64,000 bases of DNA, taken from the NCBI RefSeq assembly GCF_030294945.1, contig NZ_AP018448.1, positions 9,086,501 to 9,150,500 of the forward strand. The letters are read 5' to 3'. How positions within the stretch are numbered: the first letter of the stretch is position 1; every line of letters starts with the position of its first letter. The notes under the pieces were generated by a model. It was given only the letters and a program-made list of their open reading frames with translations. It searched no databases and was not told where the DNA came from. Below are positions 52,958 through 61,349 of the stretch, in pieces. A program made the position numbers and the translations under genes. This stretch comes from Streptomyces graminofaciens (GTDB lineage Bacteria > Actinomycetota > Actinomycetes > Streptomycetales > Streptomycetaceae).

Positions 52958-54844
52958 ATGTCGGTGTACCTTGCCTGTCTGTATGCGGAGAACTTCCGGA
53001 TCTTCGGCGCGGTGCCGCAGAAGGACGGCGACAGGGACGCCAGCCTGAGCCTGGACTTCGGTCCCGCCACGAACGTCCTGGTCGGCGAGAACGACAGCGG
53101 CAAGACGGCCATCATCGATGCGATCCGCCTGTGCCTGCTGACGACCGCGGCTGACTTCTACCGCATCACGCGCGACGACTTCCACGTCGGACCGGACGGC
53201 CGCGCGGGCACCTTCAAGATCACCTGCGGGTTCAGGGACCTTACGACGGCGGAGCAAGCCGTCTTCCTTGAGTTGCTGACCACGGACGATGAGGGCAACG
53301 TCGCCCTCTACGTCACCGTCAAGGCGGAGTTGATGGACCCGCTGCGGCCCCACCGCGTCGCGGTGACCACGCGCACCGGCCGCGATGGGCAGGGGCCCGC
53401 CCTGGACGGTGCCGCGCGTGAACTGCTGAAAGCCACCTACCTGCGTCCGTTGCGGGATGCCGAGGCGGAGCTGCGCTCCGGGCGGGGATCGCGGCTGTCG
53501 CAAATCCTGGCCGGTTACCCGGCCATGCGCGAGCAAGGTGAGGATGACTTCGATGAGGAGAGCGGCAGCGCCTCCACCCTGGTCGGCATCCTGCGCCGCG
53601 CGGAACGGCACATCAGCGACAACAAGGCCGTCAAGACGGCTCGGGACGACATCAACACCGGTTACCTGCAGAAGTTCTCCATCGGCTCCGACGTCCTGCG
53701 CGGTGAGATCGGCGTTGCGGGTGATGCCACGCTCGCCCGTGCGCTGGAGCGGCTGGAGCTCACGCTGTTCGCGGGCACGGGGGAGTGGACCAGGCACGGT
53801 CTGGGTTACAACAACGCCCTTTTCATGGCGGCCGAACTGCTCCTGCTTGGCAACAGCGCCTTCGCGCCCCTGCTGCTGATCGAGGAACCCGAAGCCCACC
53901 TCCACCCGCAGCTCCAGACCCGCATCATGGACCTCCTGCGGGATCGTGCCGAGACCGCGAACACAGCGGAGACGCCGCCGGTCCAGGTCATCCTCACTAC
54001 CCACAGCCCCAACCTGGCTTCGGCCATTCCGGTCGAACATCTCACCCTCGTCGCCCGCGGATCCACCTTCCGCCTGGCACCGGGCCTGACCCAGCTCGAT
54101 GAGGGCGACTACGCCTTCCTCACCCGCTTCCTCGACGTGACCAAGGCCAACCTGTTCTTCGCCCGCAGCGTCGCCATCGTCGAAGGCGACGCCGAAGCCA
54201 TTCTCCTGCCCGCCCTCGCACAGGCGGTCGGCCGGTCGTTCAGCGAATGCGGCGTCAGCGTCGTCAATGTCGGCGGCGTCGGTCTCTTCCGCTACAGCCG
54301 GATCTTCCAGCGCGAGGGCGAGCAGATACCGGTCGCGGTGGCCTGCATCCGGGACAGGGACTTGGTTCCCGCCGGCACCTCGGACGAGATGCGCAAGCAG
54401 CTCAAATGCTCGGCGGAGATGACCTCGCAGCAGATCAGCGAACATGTCGCCACGCTGCAAATAAAGGACAGCGGCCATGTGCGTACCTTCGTCTCCGACC
54501 ATTGGACGTTGGAGTACGACTTGGCCGCCGCGTCCTGGACCATGGCGACCCTCATGCACCAGGCCGTCCGTGCCGCCGTCGCCTCCAAGACGACCTGGCC
54601 CACCGCGGACAGGCTCGCCGACCTGGACCGACTGGCGCAGGAGGAGGTCAAGAAGTGGCGGGAGAGCAACGTTCCCCTGGAAAAGGCGGCCTTGGACATT
54701 TATGAGCCGCTGCGCTTGGGCAGGGGCAACAAGCCGATCGCCGCCCAACACGCGGCCCGCCTCCTGCAGACCACCTCCGTGACCGAGGACGATCTGCCGC
54801 CCTACCTCGTGGCCGCCTTCACGTACCTGTGCAGCGAGGTCTGA
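52958..54844 (+). CDS. gajA: GajA-like OLD-family ATPase/TOPRIM nuclease (Gabija-type)
   Basis: A 628-residue overcoming-lysogenization-defect (OLD) nuclease. The N-terminal ABC-type ATPase starts YLACLYAENFRIFG, with Walker A GENDSGKTAIIDAI, and continues to EEPEAHLHPQLQTRI (Walker B region) and LTTHSPNLAS. The C-terminal TOPRIM domain has AIVEGDAEAILLPAL (catalytic Glu), CIRDRDL (DxD) and the typical FVSDHWTLEYDLA. With the helicase that follows it forms an OLD class-2/UvrD pair, the composition of the Gabija phage-defence system, in which the ATPase senses nucleotide depletion and the TOPRIM cuts DNA. The start at 52958 is a guess; in-frame codons continue 99 nt upstream. Confidence 0.82.
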   Translation: MSVYLACLYAENFRIFGAVPQKDGDRDASLSLDFGPATNVLVGENDSGKTAIIDAIRLCLLTTAADFYRITRDDFHVGPDGRAGTFKITCGFRDLTTAEQAVFLELLTTDDEGNVALYVTVKAELMDPLRPHRVAVTTRTGRDGQGPALDGAARELLKATYLRPLRDAEAELRSGRGSRLSQILAGYPAMREQGEDDFDEESGSASTLVGILRRAERHISDNKAVKTARDDINTGYLQKFSIGSDVLRGEIGVAGDATLARALERLELTLFAGTGEWTRHGLGYNNALFMAAELLLLGNSAFAPLLLIEEPEAHLHPQLQTRIMDLLRDRAETANTAETPPVQVILTTHSPNLASAIPVEHLTLVARGSTFRLAPGLTQLDEGDYAFLTRFLDVTKANLFFARSVAIVEGDAEAILLPALAQAVGRSFSECGVSVVNVGGVGLFRYSRIFQREGEQIPVAVACIRDRDLVPAGTSDEMRKQLKCSAEMTSQQISEHVATLQIKDSGHVRTFVSDHWTLEYDLAAASWTMATLMHQAVRAAVASKTTWPTADRLADLDRLAQEEVKKWRESNVPLEKAALDIYEPLRLGRGNKPIAAQHAARLLQTTSVTEDDLPPYLVAAFTYLCSEV

Positions 54845-54847
54845 GCG

Positions 54848-56773
54848 ATGACGAGTCTCTACGCGCCCGACGCCTTCATCAAGGACAAGGTCGAAGCCCT
54901 CGCCCAGCAGCTCGGCCTCGACCTGCCGCACCAGGAACAGTGGAACTTCATCCAGAGCCTGGAATCCCTGGACCTCCAGGCAGCTCCCGGCTCGGGAAAG
55001 ACCAGTCTGATCGGTCTGAAGCTCGCCCTCCTGGGCCAGGCATGGGCCTCGCCCACACGCGGCATCTGCGTCCTGTCTCACACCAATACGGCCAAGGACG
55101 AGATCACCCACCGCCTCACCGTCACACCGGCGGGACGCCGCCTGCTGCAGTACCCGCACTTCATCGGCACGATCCAGGCCTTCACCAACACCTTTCTCGC
55201 CCTGCCGGCCCTACGGTCCCGGGGCATTGAAGTCCAGACCGTCGACGACCAGGCCTACGCGGACGAAGCCCTCCGGCTGCTCGAACGCCACCCCCGGTTC
55301 CGGAAACTCAACACCGCACTCGGGCACCGCACGAACGGCCCCGCACTGGTCGCCGAGGCCCGCTACGTCTGCGACGCCGGAGACCTGGTCGCGACCGGAC
55401 CTGACGGCACCCCTCCCTTCAAAGCATCCAGCGACAGCGGCCAACAGTTCGCCGCCCTCAAGGAAGCGCTCACCGAGCGAGGCATCTTCCGCTACCACGA
55501 CATGTTCGCCCTCGCCGAGCACCACCTCTTCCAGCACCCCCAGCTCGCGCTGGCCGCCGCCCACCGCTTCCCCTTCGTCCTCCTGGACGAAATGCAGGAC
55601 ACCAGCGACCTCCAACAACGCCTGCTCGACAAGGTCTTCGGCCCGCCGGGCGCGGTCGTTCAGCGCGTGGGCGACGTCAACCAGCGCATCTTCGCCGACG
55701 CACCGGATGCCGCACAGCCCTCGTCGTTCCCCCTGCCGCAGGCCGCTCAACTGCCCGTCAGCCGCCGGTTCGGCAGCAAGATCGCAGCACTCGCCAGCGA
55801 CCTCACGGTCCACCGCAGCCAACGCATCGACGGCGCTGGCCACGACGGGACCGTCGCCCTCCTGCTCTTCGACGACGACACCGTCGCCGAGGTCGTACCG
55901 GCCTTCGAACGGATGGCAGCGGCCACGGTCCCCCGCCAGCTGCTGCTGGACAACCCGCCCCGCGTCCTGGGCGCCCGCCTCACGCGGGGAAGCGCCAAGG
56001 CCTTTCCACAATCCCTCTCCTGCTACGTACCCGGCTTCACCACCACGCCGGTCCAGACAACCGGCAGTCTCATCACGACGACACGCGCCGCCCAGGCCCA
56101 GCGGCAATCCGGCGACAACCACGCAGCGATCACACTCCTGTGGAACGCAATCCGTGCCGTAGCCCGACTCGCCAGTTCCGGCGTCCTGCCCCCGCTGAGG
56201 CGACTGGATCGAGACCCGGCCACCGCCGGAGGCAGGGCACGCCTGCTCCTGCACGACCTCCTGACGAGCCCCCTCGACAGCCACGTCGAATGGGCTGTCC
56301 TCACCGCCCGGCTTCTGCGGCTCCTGCCCGACCTGACCCAGAGCCCCCTGAAGGGTGTCGCCCGTCTCGCAGATCCCCTTGCTCACATCCCGTACGTCGC
56401 CCAGCCAGTCGCTGTGGTTGAGGCGCCGGCTGATGCGGACCAGGGGGTGGTGGCGTCGGTTGCGGGATCGATCCAGAGTGCCAAGGGCGAAACTCATGCG
56501 GCGACGCTCATCCTTGAATGCCTTGAACGCAGCGGCAAGAAGTACGACGTACACGAGGTCCTCGGACTCCTGAGCCGACAGCAGGACGCCTCCAAAGCCT
56601 TGGTCACGATCCAGCGCGCAGCGCAACTCGTCTTTGTGGGCGCCACCCGCCCCACTCACCTGCTCGCCTTCGCCGCGCACCGCACACGAGCCGAACCGTA
56701 CGTCGAGGCGATCACGGCCCGCGGCTGGTCTGTCCACGACATCCACGCGCGCAATGCGATCCCCACCGTGTGA
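54848..56773 (+). CDS. gajB: GajB-like UvrD-type helicase (Gabija-type)
   Basis: A 641-residue superfamily 1 helicase. Walker A is QAAPGSGKTSLI, motif Ia CVLSHTNTAKDEI, Walker B FVLLDEMQDTSD, motif III VGDVNQRIFAD, motif IV VSRRFGSKI, motif V GSIQSAKGETHAATLILE and motif VI VFVGATRPTHLLAF. It begins 3 nt after the GajA-like stop, so the two are coupled. GajB is thought to sense or process DNA ends and activate GajA. At 641 residues it is longer than the GajB best known to me (about 490), with extra sequence between motifs IV and V. Confidence 0.82.
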   Translation: MTSLYAPDAFIKDKVEALAQQLGLDLPHQEQWNFIQSLESLDLQAAPGSGKTSLIGLKLALLGQAWASPTRGICVLSHTNTAKDEITHRLTVTPAGRRLLQYPHFIGTIQAFTNTFLALPALRSRGIEVQTVDDQAYADEALRLLERHPRFRKLNTALGHRTNGPALVAEARYVCDAGDLVATGPDGTPPFKASSDSGQQFAALKEALTERGIFRYHDMFALAEHHLFQHPQLALAAAHRFPFVLLDEMQDTSDLQQRLLDKVFGPPGAVVQRVGDVNQRIFADAPDAAQPSSFPLPQAAQLPVSRRFGSKIAALASDLTVHRSQRIDGAGHDGTVALLLFDDDTVAEVVPAFERMAAATVPRQLLLDNPPRVLGARLTRGSAKAFPQSLSCYVPGFTTTPVQTTGSLITTTRAAQAQRQSGDNHAAITLLWNAIRAVARLASSGVLPPLRRLDRDPATAGGRARLLLHDLLTSPLDSHVEWAVLTARLLRLLPDLTQSPLKGVARLADPLAHIPYVAQPVAVVEAPADADQGVVASVAGSIQSAKGETHAATLILECLERSGKKYDVHEVLGLLSRQQDASKALVTIQRAAQLVFVGATRPTHLLAFAAHRTRAEPYVEAITARGWSVHDIHARNAIPTV

Positions 56774-56836
56774 TTCGGAGCTCAAGCGGTCAGCAAGGTG
56801 CGAGCGAAGGCGCTGAGCTCGGTCAGCCGGCGATGG

Positions 56837-57013
56837 TCATGACGGCGGGCCGTGGCCATGGTTGCGGTAGGGCGCCTCGTCGGGGTGCAGCCGTAAACGG
56901 GCCAGCCGCCAGGCTGCATCCGGGGACATTTCGTAATCTCTGTTCTTGCGGATGCGGCGCGCGAGCAGGCTCGTGCGCGGGTCCAGTACCCAGCGCAGCA
57001 GGCTTAGGCTCAC
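56837..57013 (-). CDS. Small basic protein, last gene of the four-gene operon (gene D)
   Basis: A 58-residue protein. GTG at 57013 overlaps the stop of the upstream SPFH-like gene (GTGA), a typical translational coupling, and the frame is free of stops to 56837. The sequence is WVLDPRTSLLARRIRKNRDYE-like, basic, with an Arg/Lys-rich helix, then MSPDAAWRLARLRLHPDEAPYR. No family is recognised. Its coupling to three larger genes, rather than homology, supports it. It could be a regulator or a partner of the membrane-associated proteins. Confidence 0.6.
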   Translation of the reverse strand: MSLSLLRWVLDPRTSLLARRIRKNRDYEMSPDAAWRLARLRLHPDEAPYRNHGHGPPS

Positions 57014-57747
57014 TCCGCTTCCTCGGCGGCCGCGATCTCCTCGGCCAGGTGCCGGTGGCCGAGTGTGGTCATCGCGCTGCGCAGGATTTTCAGGAAGTCC
57101 TGCGCGTTGTCTTCAGTGAGCCTGCCGACGAACGTGTGCAGTGTCTGGGCGATCAGCACCCAGCGGGAATGCGGATGCCACTGATGGATCTGCCGAACCA
57201 GCTCTTCGGGATCGCTTCCCTCGGGTGGGCCGCCGATGCGGGAGGAGTGTTGGAGCAGCATGTACAAACGTGCCGCTGCTGGATTCGCGAGGAGTTCGTC
57301 GCGCAGGAACTCCACGCGGGCGCGAGCCTGACGGCGGTCCATCTCGTCGAGTTCGAACTCATGCCGGGCGCGCTCTATGAGGCGAGCGCCTTCCGCTGCG
57401 TCGTCGTCGACGCGCAGGGTCACGCTGACCTTGAGTAGTTCAATGCCGTCACGGTGGAGGGGCAGTTGGTCACGTAGCGCCGCTGCGAGTTCCTGTTCGG
57501 CGGCTGCGATGCGGAGCACTGAGTCGCTGGCCAGTTGCTTTTCCACCATGAGCCGTGCGACACGGCTTGCTGCATGGCGGGCGTCCGGGTTCGTCGGACC
57601 ATGCGGTGAGTGACGCCATTCAACGCGGATGACTGCATCGAATGACAGGCCTGCATCACGGCTTTCCGGGCGGTCGTGGAAGACGCTGGTCCACGTCTGA
57701 CGGGCCAGCTCGGAAGGGTTGTCGCGGCGCGTGCGGCGTCGCATCAT
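57010..57747 (-). CDS. SPFH/band-7-like protein (gene C of the four-gene operon)
   Basis: A 245-residue soluble protein. The middle section resembles SPFH/prohibitin domains: FDAVIRVEWRHSP, ELAAALRDQLPLHRDGIELLKVSVTLRVDDDA, then a long charged helix of the coiled-coil type with regular E/R spacing (ARLIERARHEFELDEMDRRQARARVEFLRDELL). No N-terminal membrane anchor is visible. The family call is tentative. Its ATG overlaps the stop of the NTPase gene (ATGATG) and its stop overlaps gene D, so all are one operon. Confidence 0.5.
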   Translation of the reverse strand: MMRRRTRRDNPSELARQTWTSVFHDRPESRDAGLSFDAVIRVEWRHSPHGPTNPDARHAASRVARLMVEKQLASDSVLRIAAAEQELAAALRDQLPLHRDGIELLKVSVTLRVDDDAAEGARLIERARHEFELDEMDRRQARARVEFLRDELLANPAAARLYMLLQHSSRIGGPPEGSDPEELVRQIHQWHPHSRWVLIAQTLHTFVGRLTEDNAQDFLKILRSAMTTLGHRHLAEEIAAAEEAE

Positions 57748-60086
57748 GCAGGCTCTTCCTCGTTGCCGGCCTCAGTTAGGGCTTGCTGGAAGGTCTCGAT
57801 GATGCCGTCGTCGAGTAGTTGCGTGAGCTCCGTGTACACGGCACGGTGAGCCAGCCCGGCAGACGGGAGCTCGATGCGGCCTGCCGATTGCTGGAGGGCG
57901 GCGGTCTTGGCCCATTGCCGTGCGATTGCCCGCAGCCGGTCGCGGGGGCTCTCGCCTGGCGTGTCGGCCTGCTCCGGGAGCTTCACCGCTGTGCTCAAGA
58001 CCTTCAGCACATCAGCGTGTATGTGGGGATGACTGAGCGCCGCCTCCAGCCACAGACGCACGACTGCCGATGCCTGGCCGTCCCGCTCGAATCCCTCCGT
58101 ACCTTGAAGGAGTGCTCGCCAGCCGACGATCAGATCGGGGACGGGAGCCGTGAATTCCGCCTCGTCGTTGTGGGGGAGCAGGGCTGGGAGCGTGGGAGCA
58201 TCGGGATGCGTCGACTCGGCCAGGGCCCTGAATGCTTCCTGCCCGGCTACCAGCTTGGTCCCACCATCCCTGCACCAGTCGATGACGTAGCCGAACAGAG
58301 TCCGGCGCGCGCTGGGATCGCTCCACAGACTGTGCACAGCTCCTTGCAGCGCTCGGCGTACTTCCGGGTCTCCCGAGCCGGCTGCATGGCGCAGCCGCCG
58401 CAGCGCCTTGCCGGTGTGGAGGACCCCGAACTCCCCGGCGCACACCTGCACGGTGGCCAGTAGTTGGGCGGCGTTGCCGGTCCTGGCCCACTGCAGCAGC
58501 ATTTCGTGGATGTAGGAGGCGCTGGCCGTCTGTAGACAGGCTGACGTGAGGAGTTCCACGGCCGATGGCCACAGCGGGGTGTTGTGCCAGCGCCAGACCA
58601 GCTGACGCAGTGGTTCTTGTCGACGATGACGTACCGCCCACCGCAGGGCGAAGCTCCCGATGCGCTCGGCCATCGTCTGCCGTTCTGCGTCAGTGAGCGT
58701 TTCGAGCGCGGCTTTGGGCTTCTTCAAGGGGGCGTCGGCCAGCCACTCCAGGAACTTCACCCGGGACAGGGGCCGATCGACCCAGAAGTACTCCAGTGCC
58801 GCGTCGTCCCATTCGGGGCGGTTGAAGGTGACGGTGTCGTCGGCCAGCAGTTCGGCTTTGATCGAGTCGACCATCTCGATGACGCCGGGTTCCTGCTGTC
58901 CCCTCAGGGATGGGTCACCGTCCCCGAAGACGGATGCCAGGTCGGCCGTGCTGGCGTAGACGTGCGCAACGGACGCTCCGCGCAAGGTGGCGCAGGCCAG
59001 CAGGAAGTTGCGCTGGAAGCTGGTACGGCCGGACTCCTTGTGCCAAGCCAGAAGCTGGGGACGCCAGTTGTTGCGGGCCGCGATGACGCTGAGAACCTGC
59101 CGGTCGAACGGTGTGTCACCGCCGCTCTTCCGTTTCCGTGCCAGCGCCTCCAGGTTGGGCAGGTTGCTGTCGTTGGCATGGTGGGCGTCCAGAATGAGAC
59201 TGACGATCTCCAGGGCCTCCACCGGCGGCTGACCATTCAGCAAGGCGATGATGTCGTCATCGGTCAACCATCGGTCGACCGGCAGATCAGGTGGACCCTC
59301 CGCGCCCAGCCACTTGCGGGCGATTTCCAATGGCGAGGGCACCCCCAGGGAGGGTTTGATGCCCTCAGGTGCACCACCGCCCACGCGGCGCCACTGCTCC
59401 GGTGTGCTCAGCACCACGAGCCGGGCACTGCGACGTTTCAGCGTGTACTGCAATCGCTCGATCGTCGCACCGAACGTATCGGCTATCTCGAAGCCTTCCT
59501 CATCAGGCGGGAGTTCGAGCAGGTAGCCGCGGTTCTCCGCCTGCGGCAGGCGGCGCAAGGGGAACTCCAGACCACCGCCGAAGCTGAGCGGTCCCACACG
59601 CACGGCCGGGAATTCATGACGCAATTGCGTGAGGAGCGCGCACGCGGTGGTCGTGCGCCCCGTGCTCGGCTTCTGGGCGAGTACCACGACAGATCCGGGG
59701 TTCTTCCACCGCTGATAGATTTCGTCGAACGAGTCACCTCCATCGGGGCGCACGTAAACGGTGCGCAGCGCATTGAGGTAGGTGTCCGAAAATTCATTGT
59801 GATCAAGTGGGTTTTCGAAACTCGCCGTGACTTTCAGGGCGTTCATTTCGCCCAGGTTGAGCAGGGCCATCTGCCGGAGACGCTTAACTGCCTCCGCGTC
59901 CAGAAGGTATTTGAGGCGCTCTTGCAGTTCCTCATCCAGTTGCTCATCCGCGTCCGGCGATACGGTGTCTGGCGTCTGCGATGTGTCCGTGGATGTGAAA
60001 GAGCTGGTCTCGCCCCAGCGCGGGCCTTCGGACCGCTGGCCGTTCTCGTGAGGTGGCCTGAGCCCATAGTCCTGCTGATCGTTCAC
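57744..60086 (-). CDS. Large STAND-like P-loop NTPase with degenerate Walker A (gene B)
   Basis: A 780-residue protein of unknown function. The N-terminal 100 residues are polar. Residues of about 130-150 contain VVVLAQKPSTGRTTTACALL, a P-loop-like element with Arg in place of the usual Lys and no first Gly. The strand RLVVLSTPEQWRRV fits a P-loop NTPase core with a missing Walker B acid. The C-terminal 400 residues are mostly helical, with many Leu/Ala-Trp repeats (WAVRHRRQEPLRQLVWRWHN, LLQWARTGNAAQLLATVQ), like HEAT/ARM or TPR-type superhelices. Such architecture is typical of STAND-type sensors in bacterial conflict systems. GTG 60086 follows GGGGG. Confidence 0.6.
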   Translation of the reverse strand: MNDQQDYGLRPPHENGQRSEGPRWGETSSFTSTDTSQTPDTVSPDADEQLDEELQERLKYLLDAEAVKRLRQMALLNLGEMNALKVTASFENPLDHNEFSDTYLNALRTVYVRPDGGDSFDEIYQRWKNPGSVVVLAQKPSTGRTTTACALLTQLRHEFPAVRVGPLSFGGGLEFPLRRLPQAENRGYLLELPPDEEGFEIADTFGATIERLQYTLKRRSARLVVLSTPEQWRRVGGGAPEGIKPSLGVPSPLEIARKWLGAEGPPDLPVDRWLTDDDIIALLNGQPPVEALEIVSLILDAHHANDSNLPNLEALARKRKSGGDTPFDRQVLSVIAARNNWRPQLLAWHKESGRTSFQRNFLLACATLRGASVAHVYASTADLASVFGDGDPSLRGQQEPGVIEMVDSIKAELLADDTVTFNRPEWDDAALEYFWVDRPLSRVKFLEWLADAPLKKPKAALETLTDAERQTMAERIGSFALRWAVRHRRQEPLRQLVWRWHNTPLWPSAVELLTSACLQTASASYIHEMLLQWARTGNAAQLLATVQVCAGEFGVLHTGKALRRLRHAAGSGDPEVRRALQGAVHSLWSDPSARRTLFGYVIDWCRDGGTKLVAGQEAFRALAESTHPDAPTLPALLPHNDEAEFTAPVPDLIVGWRALLQGTEGFERDGQASAVVRLWLEAALSHPHIHADVLKVLSTAVKLPEQADTPGESPRDRLRAIARQWAKTAALQQSAGRIELPSAGLAHRAVYTELTQLLDDGIIETFQQALTEAGNEEEPA

Positions 60087-60134
60087 CCGTACCCCCGTGG
60101 TGTGCCGCCCGGAATCCCACTCGGACTGCGAGAG

Positions 60135-60680
60135 CTATCCGAGCGTGCCGTCGATTTCGAGTGCAGTGACCTCGCCGCCCTGGCGCACAACTCTGGTCCG
60201 CTGTTCGATGTCGGCTGACGCTTCGGCGGTCACCCGTCCAACCTTGACTGCCCGGGCCACCCCGTCTTCCTCGACTTCGTCAAGGAACTGCCTGACCCTC
60301 ACGCCCGGTGCAGAACGCCGTTCGCCCGTGAAGGACAGAGGCTGCCCGTAGATCGCCTCCAGGTCGTCGCGCAGTTCACTCATCGCTTGCAGCAGGTGCT
60401 CGTCATCGTGTCGAATCAGAGCGGGGTTGCGGTGGTAGACGGCCAATTCCCGGGCCACAGCTTCCAGCCGGCGAATCCGCTGCTCGGTCAGCTCCTCGTC
60501 GTGGATGAGCAGGGGAGCTTCCGGTTCAACCAGGACTGGGCAGGTTGCCGGCTCGGTCGAGGCCGCGGTGTCATTTCCGCTACGGCGGTCGAGCACAGCA
60601 CCGAGGCGGCCAAAGAGAAACGCGAATACCTGAGGCATGGCTGACGTGGCCACTGTCGCGAGCGACAGCTGATCTCCCAT
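60135..60680 (-). CDS. Small membrane-anchored protein, first gene of the four-gene operon (gene A)
   Basis: A 181-residue protein. The N-terminus carries a hydrophobic segment (LATVATSAMPQVFAFLFGRLGAVL, about residues 8-31). The rest is charged and helical (EELTEQRIRRLEAVARELAVYHR, LLQAMSELRDDLEAIYG) with a short C-terminal beta-like part (GRVTAEASADIEQRTRVV). No family is recognised. A GGGGG ribosome site lies 5 nt before ATG 60680. It is followed 48 nt later by the NTPase gene. It may serve as membrane anchor or effector of the operon. Confidence 0.6.
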   Translation of the reverse strand: MGDQLSLATVATSAMPQVFAFLFGRLGAVLDRRSGNDTAASTEPATCPVLVEPEAPLLIHDEELTEQRIRRLEAVARELAVYHRNPALIRHDDEHLLQAMSELRDDLEAIYGQPLSFTGERRSAPGVRVRQFLDEVEEDGVARAVKVGRVTAEASADIEQRTRVVRQGGEVTALEIDGTLG

Positions 60681-61020
60681 TGAATCCCCCGAACGGTGAA
60701 CTTAGGTCACGGCAAGGCCGCAAGATCCCACAAGGCTACGAGCGTCCAGGAGGCGGAGACAAAGGCGTATTCGCGCCAAACATACAGCTGCCATATTCGG
60801 TCAGGTGAATTCATGCCCCCGGAGGCGGCACCAAATTCGCACGGGTGTTCCCGATTTGTGGCGGGAGTCAAGTGCTGAGTCACCTGAGGTTGAAACTCCC
60901 CGACGGTGGCACGTCCGGTGGGTGCAATTCGAGAATCGGAACATGGGTAACAACGGTGCAAGCGGTCCTGAATGAATGGCGCAAAGGGCGCATCGTAGCC
61001 GCCGACTTGCAGGACGCAGG
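60681..61020. other. Promoter region of the four-gene operon, no gene
   Basis: 340 bp without a recognised gene between the four-gene operon and the short ParB-like gene. The region is less GC-rich (GGGTAACAACGG, CATACAGCTGCCATATTCGG), as expected for a promoter. No clear operator palindrome or hairpin was picked out. Confidence 0.45.
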
Positions 61021-61323
61021 TCATGGGCAAGAGAGATCGGGATCGGGTGGGTAGCCTTTTGCCCGGAGCCAGGTGTCGAGGGCCAGGGCGACGATGTCTC
61101 CGTGGGCGATGTCGGTCTCGGCGTTGTAGCGGCGGATGCGTCGATGGAGCTGGAGGACATCGGGGACGGCGTAGTTGAGTTGTCCGCGTTTCGTGTGCCG
61201 GTTGCTGATGATGTCCAGCGTGTCCGGGTGTGGCGTGAGAGCGTCGTCGGTTGGCTGGAACTCAGTGTCCAGAGCGTCGGCGATTTCACGTAGTAGGCGT
61301 GCGTGACGGGAGTGATTGGGCAC
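61021..61323 (-). CDS. Short ParB-like DNA-binding protein
   Basis: A 100-residue protein. The C-terminal half (LNYAVPDVLQLHRRIRRYNAETDIAHGDIVALALDTWLRAKGY) matches the C-terminus of the ParB-like protein at 62320-63078 (LKKRIKRFALDNELDHLPIGDIVSVALDEWLTARGF), a ribbon-helix-helix-like region used by small centromere-binding proteins. The N-terminal 55 residues are polar. GTG 61323 is preceded by CGGAGCAGCGCTC. It lacks the long Pro/Ala-rich N-terminal region of the other. An insertion sequence now separates the two paralogues. Confidence 0.7.
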   Translation of the reverse strand: MPNHSRHARLLREIADALDTEFQPTDDALTPHPDTLDIISNRHTKRGQLNYAVPDVLQLHRRIRRYNAETDIAHGDIVALALDTWLRAKGYPPDPDLSCP

Positions 61324-61349
61324 GAGCGCTGCTCCGGTTGATCCTCCTA

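Noticed and set aside
52478..55159. An 893-codon minus-strand frame opposite the GajA-like gene.
   Set aside because: Shadow of the GajA/GajB coding strand; no family motif, while the plus strand has complete ATPase, TOPRIM and helicase motifs.
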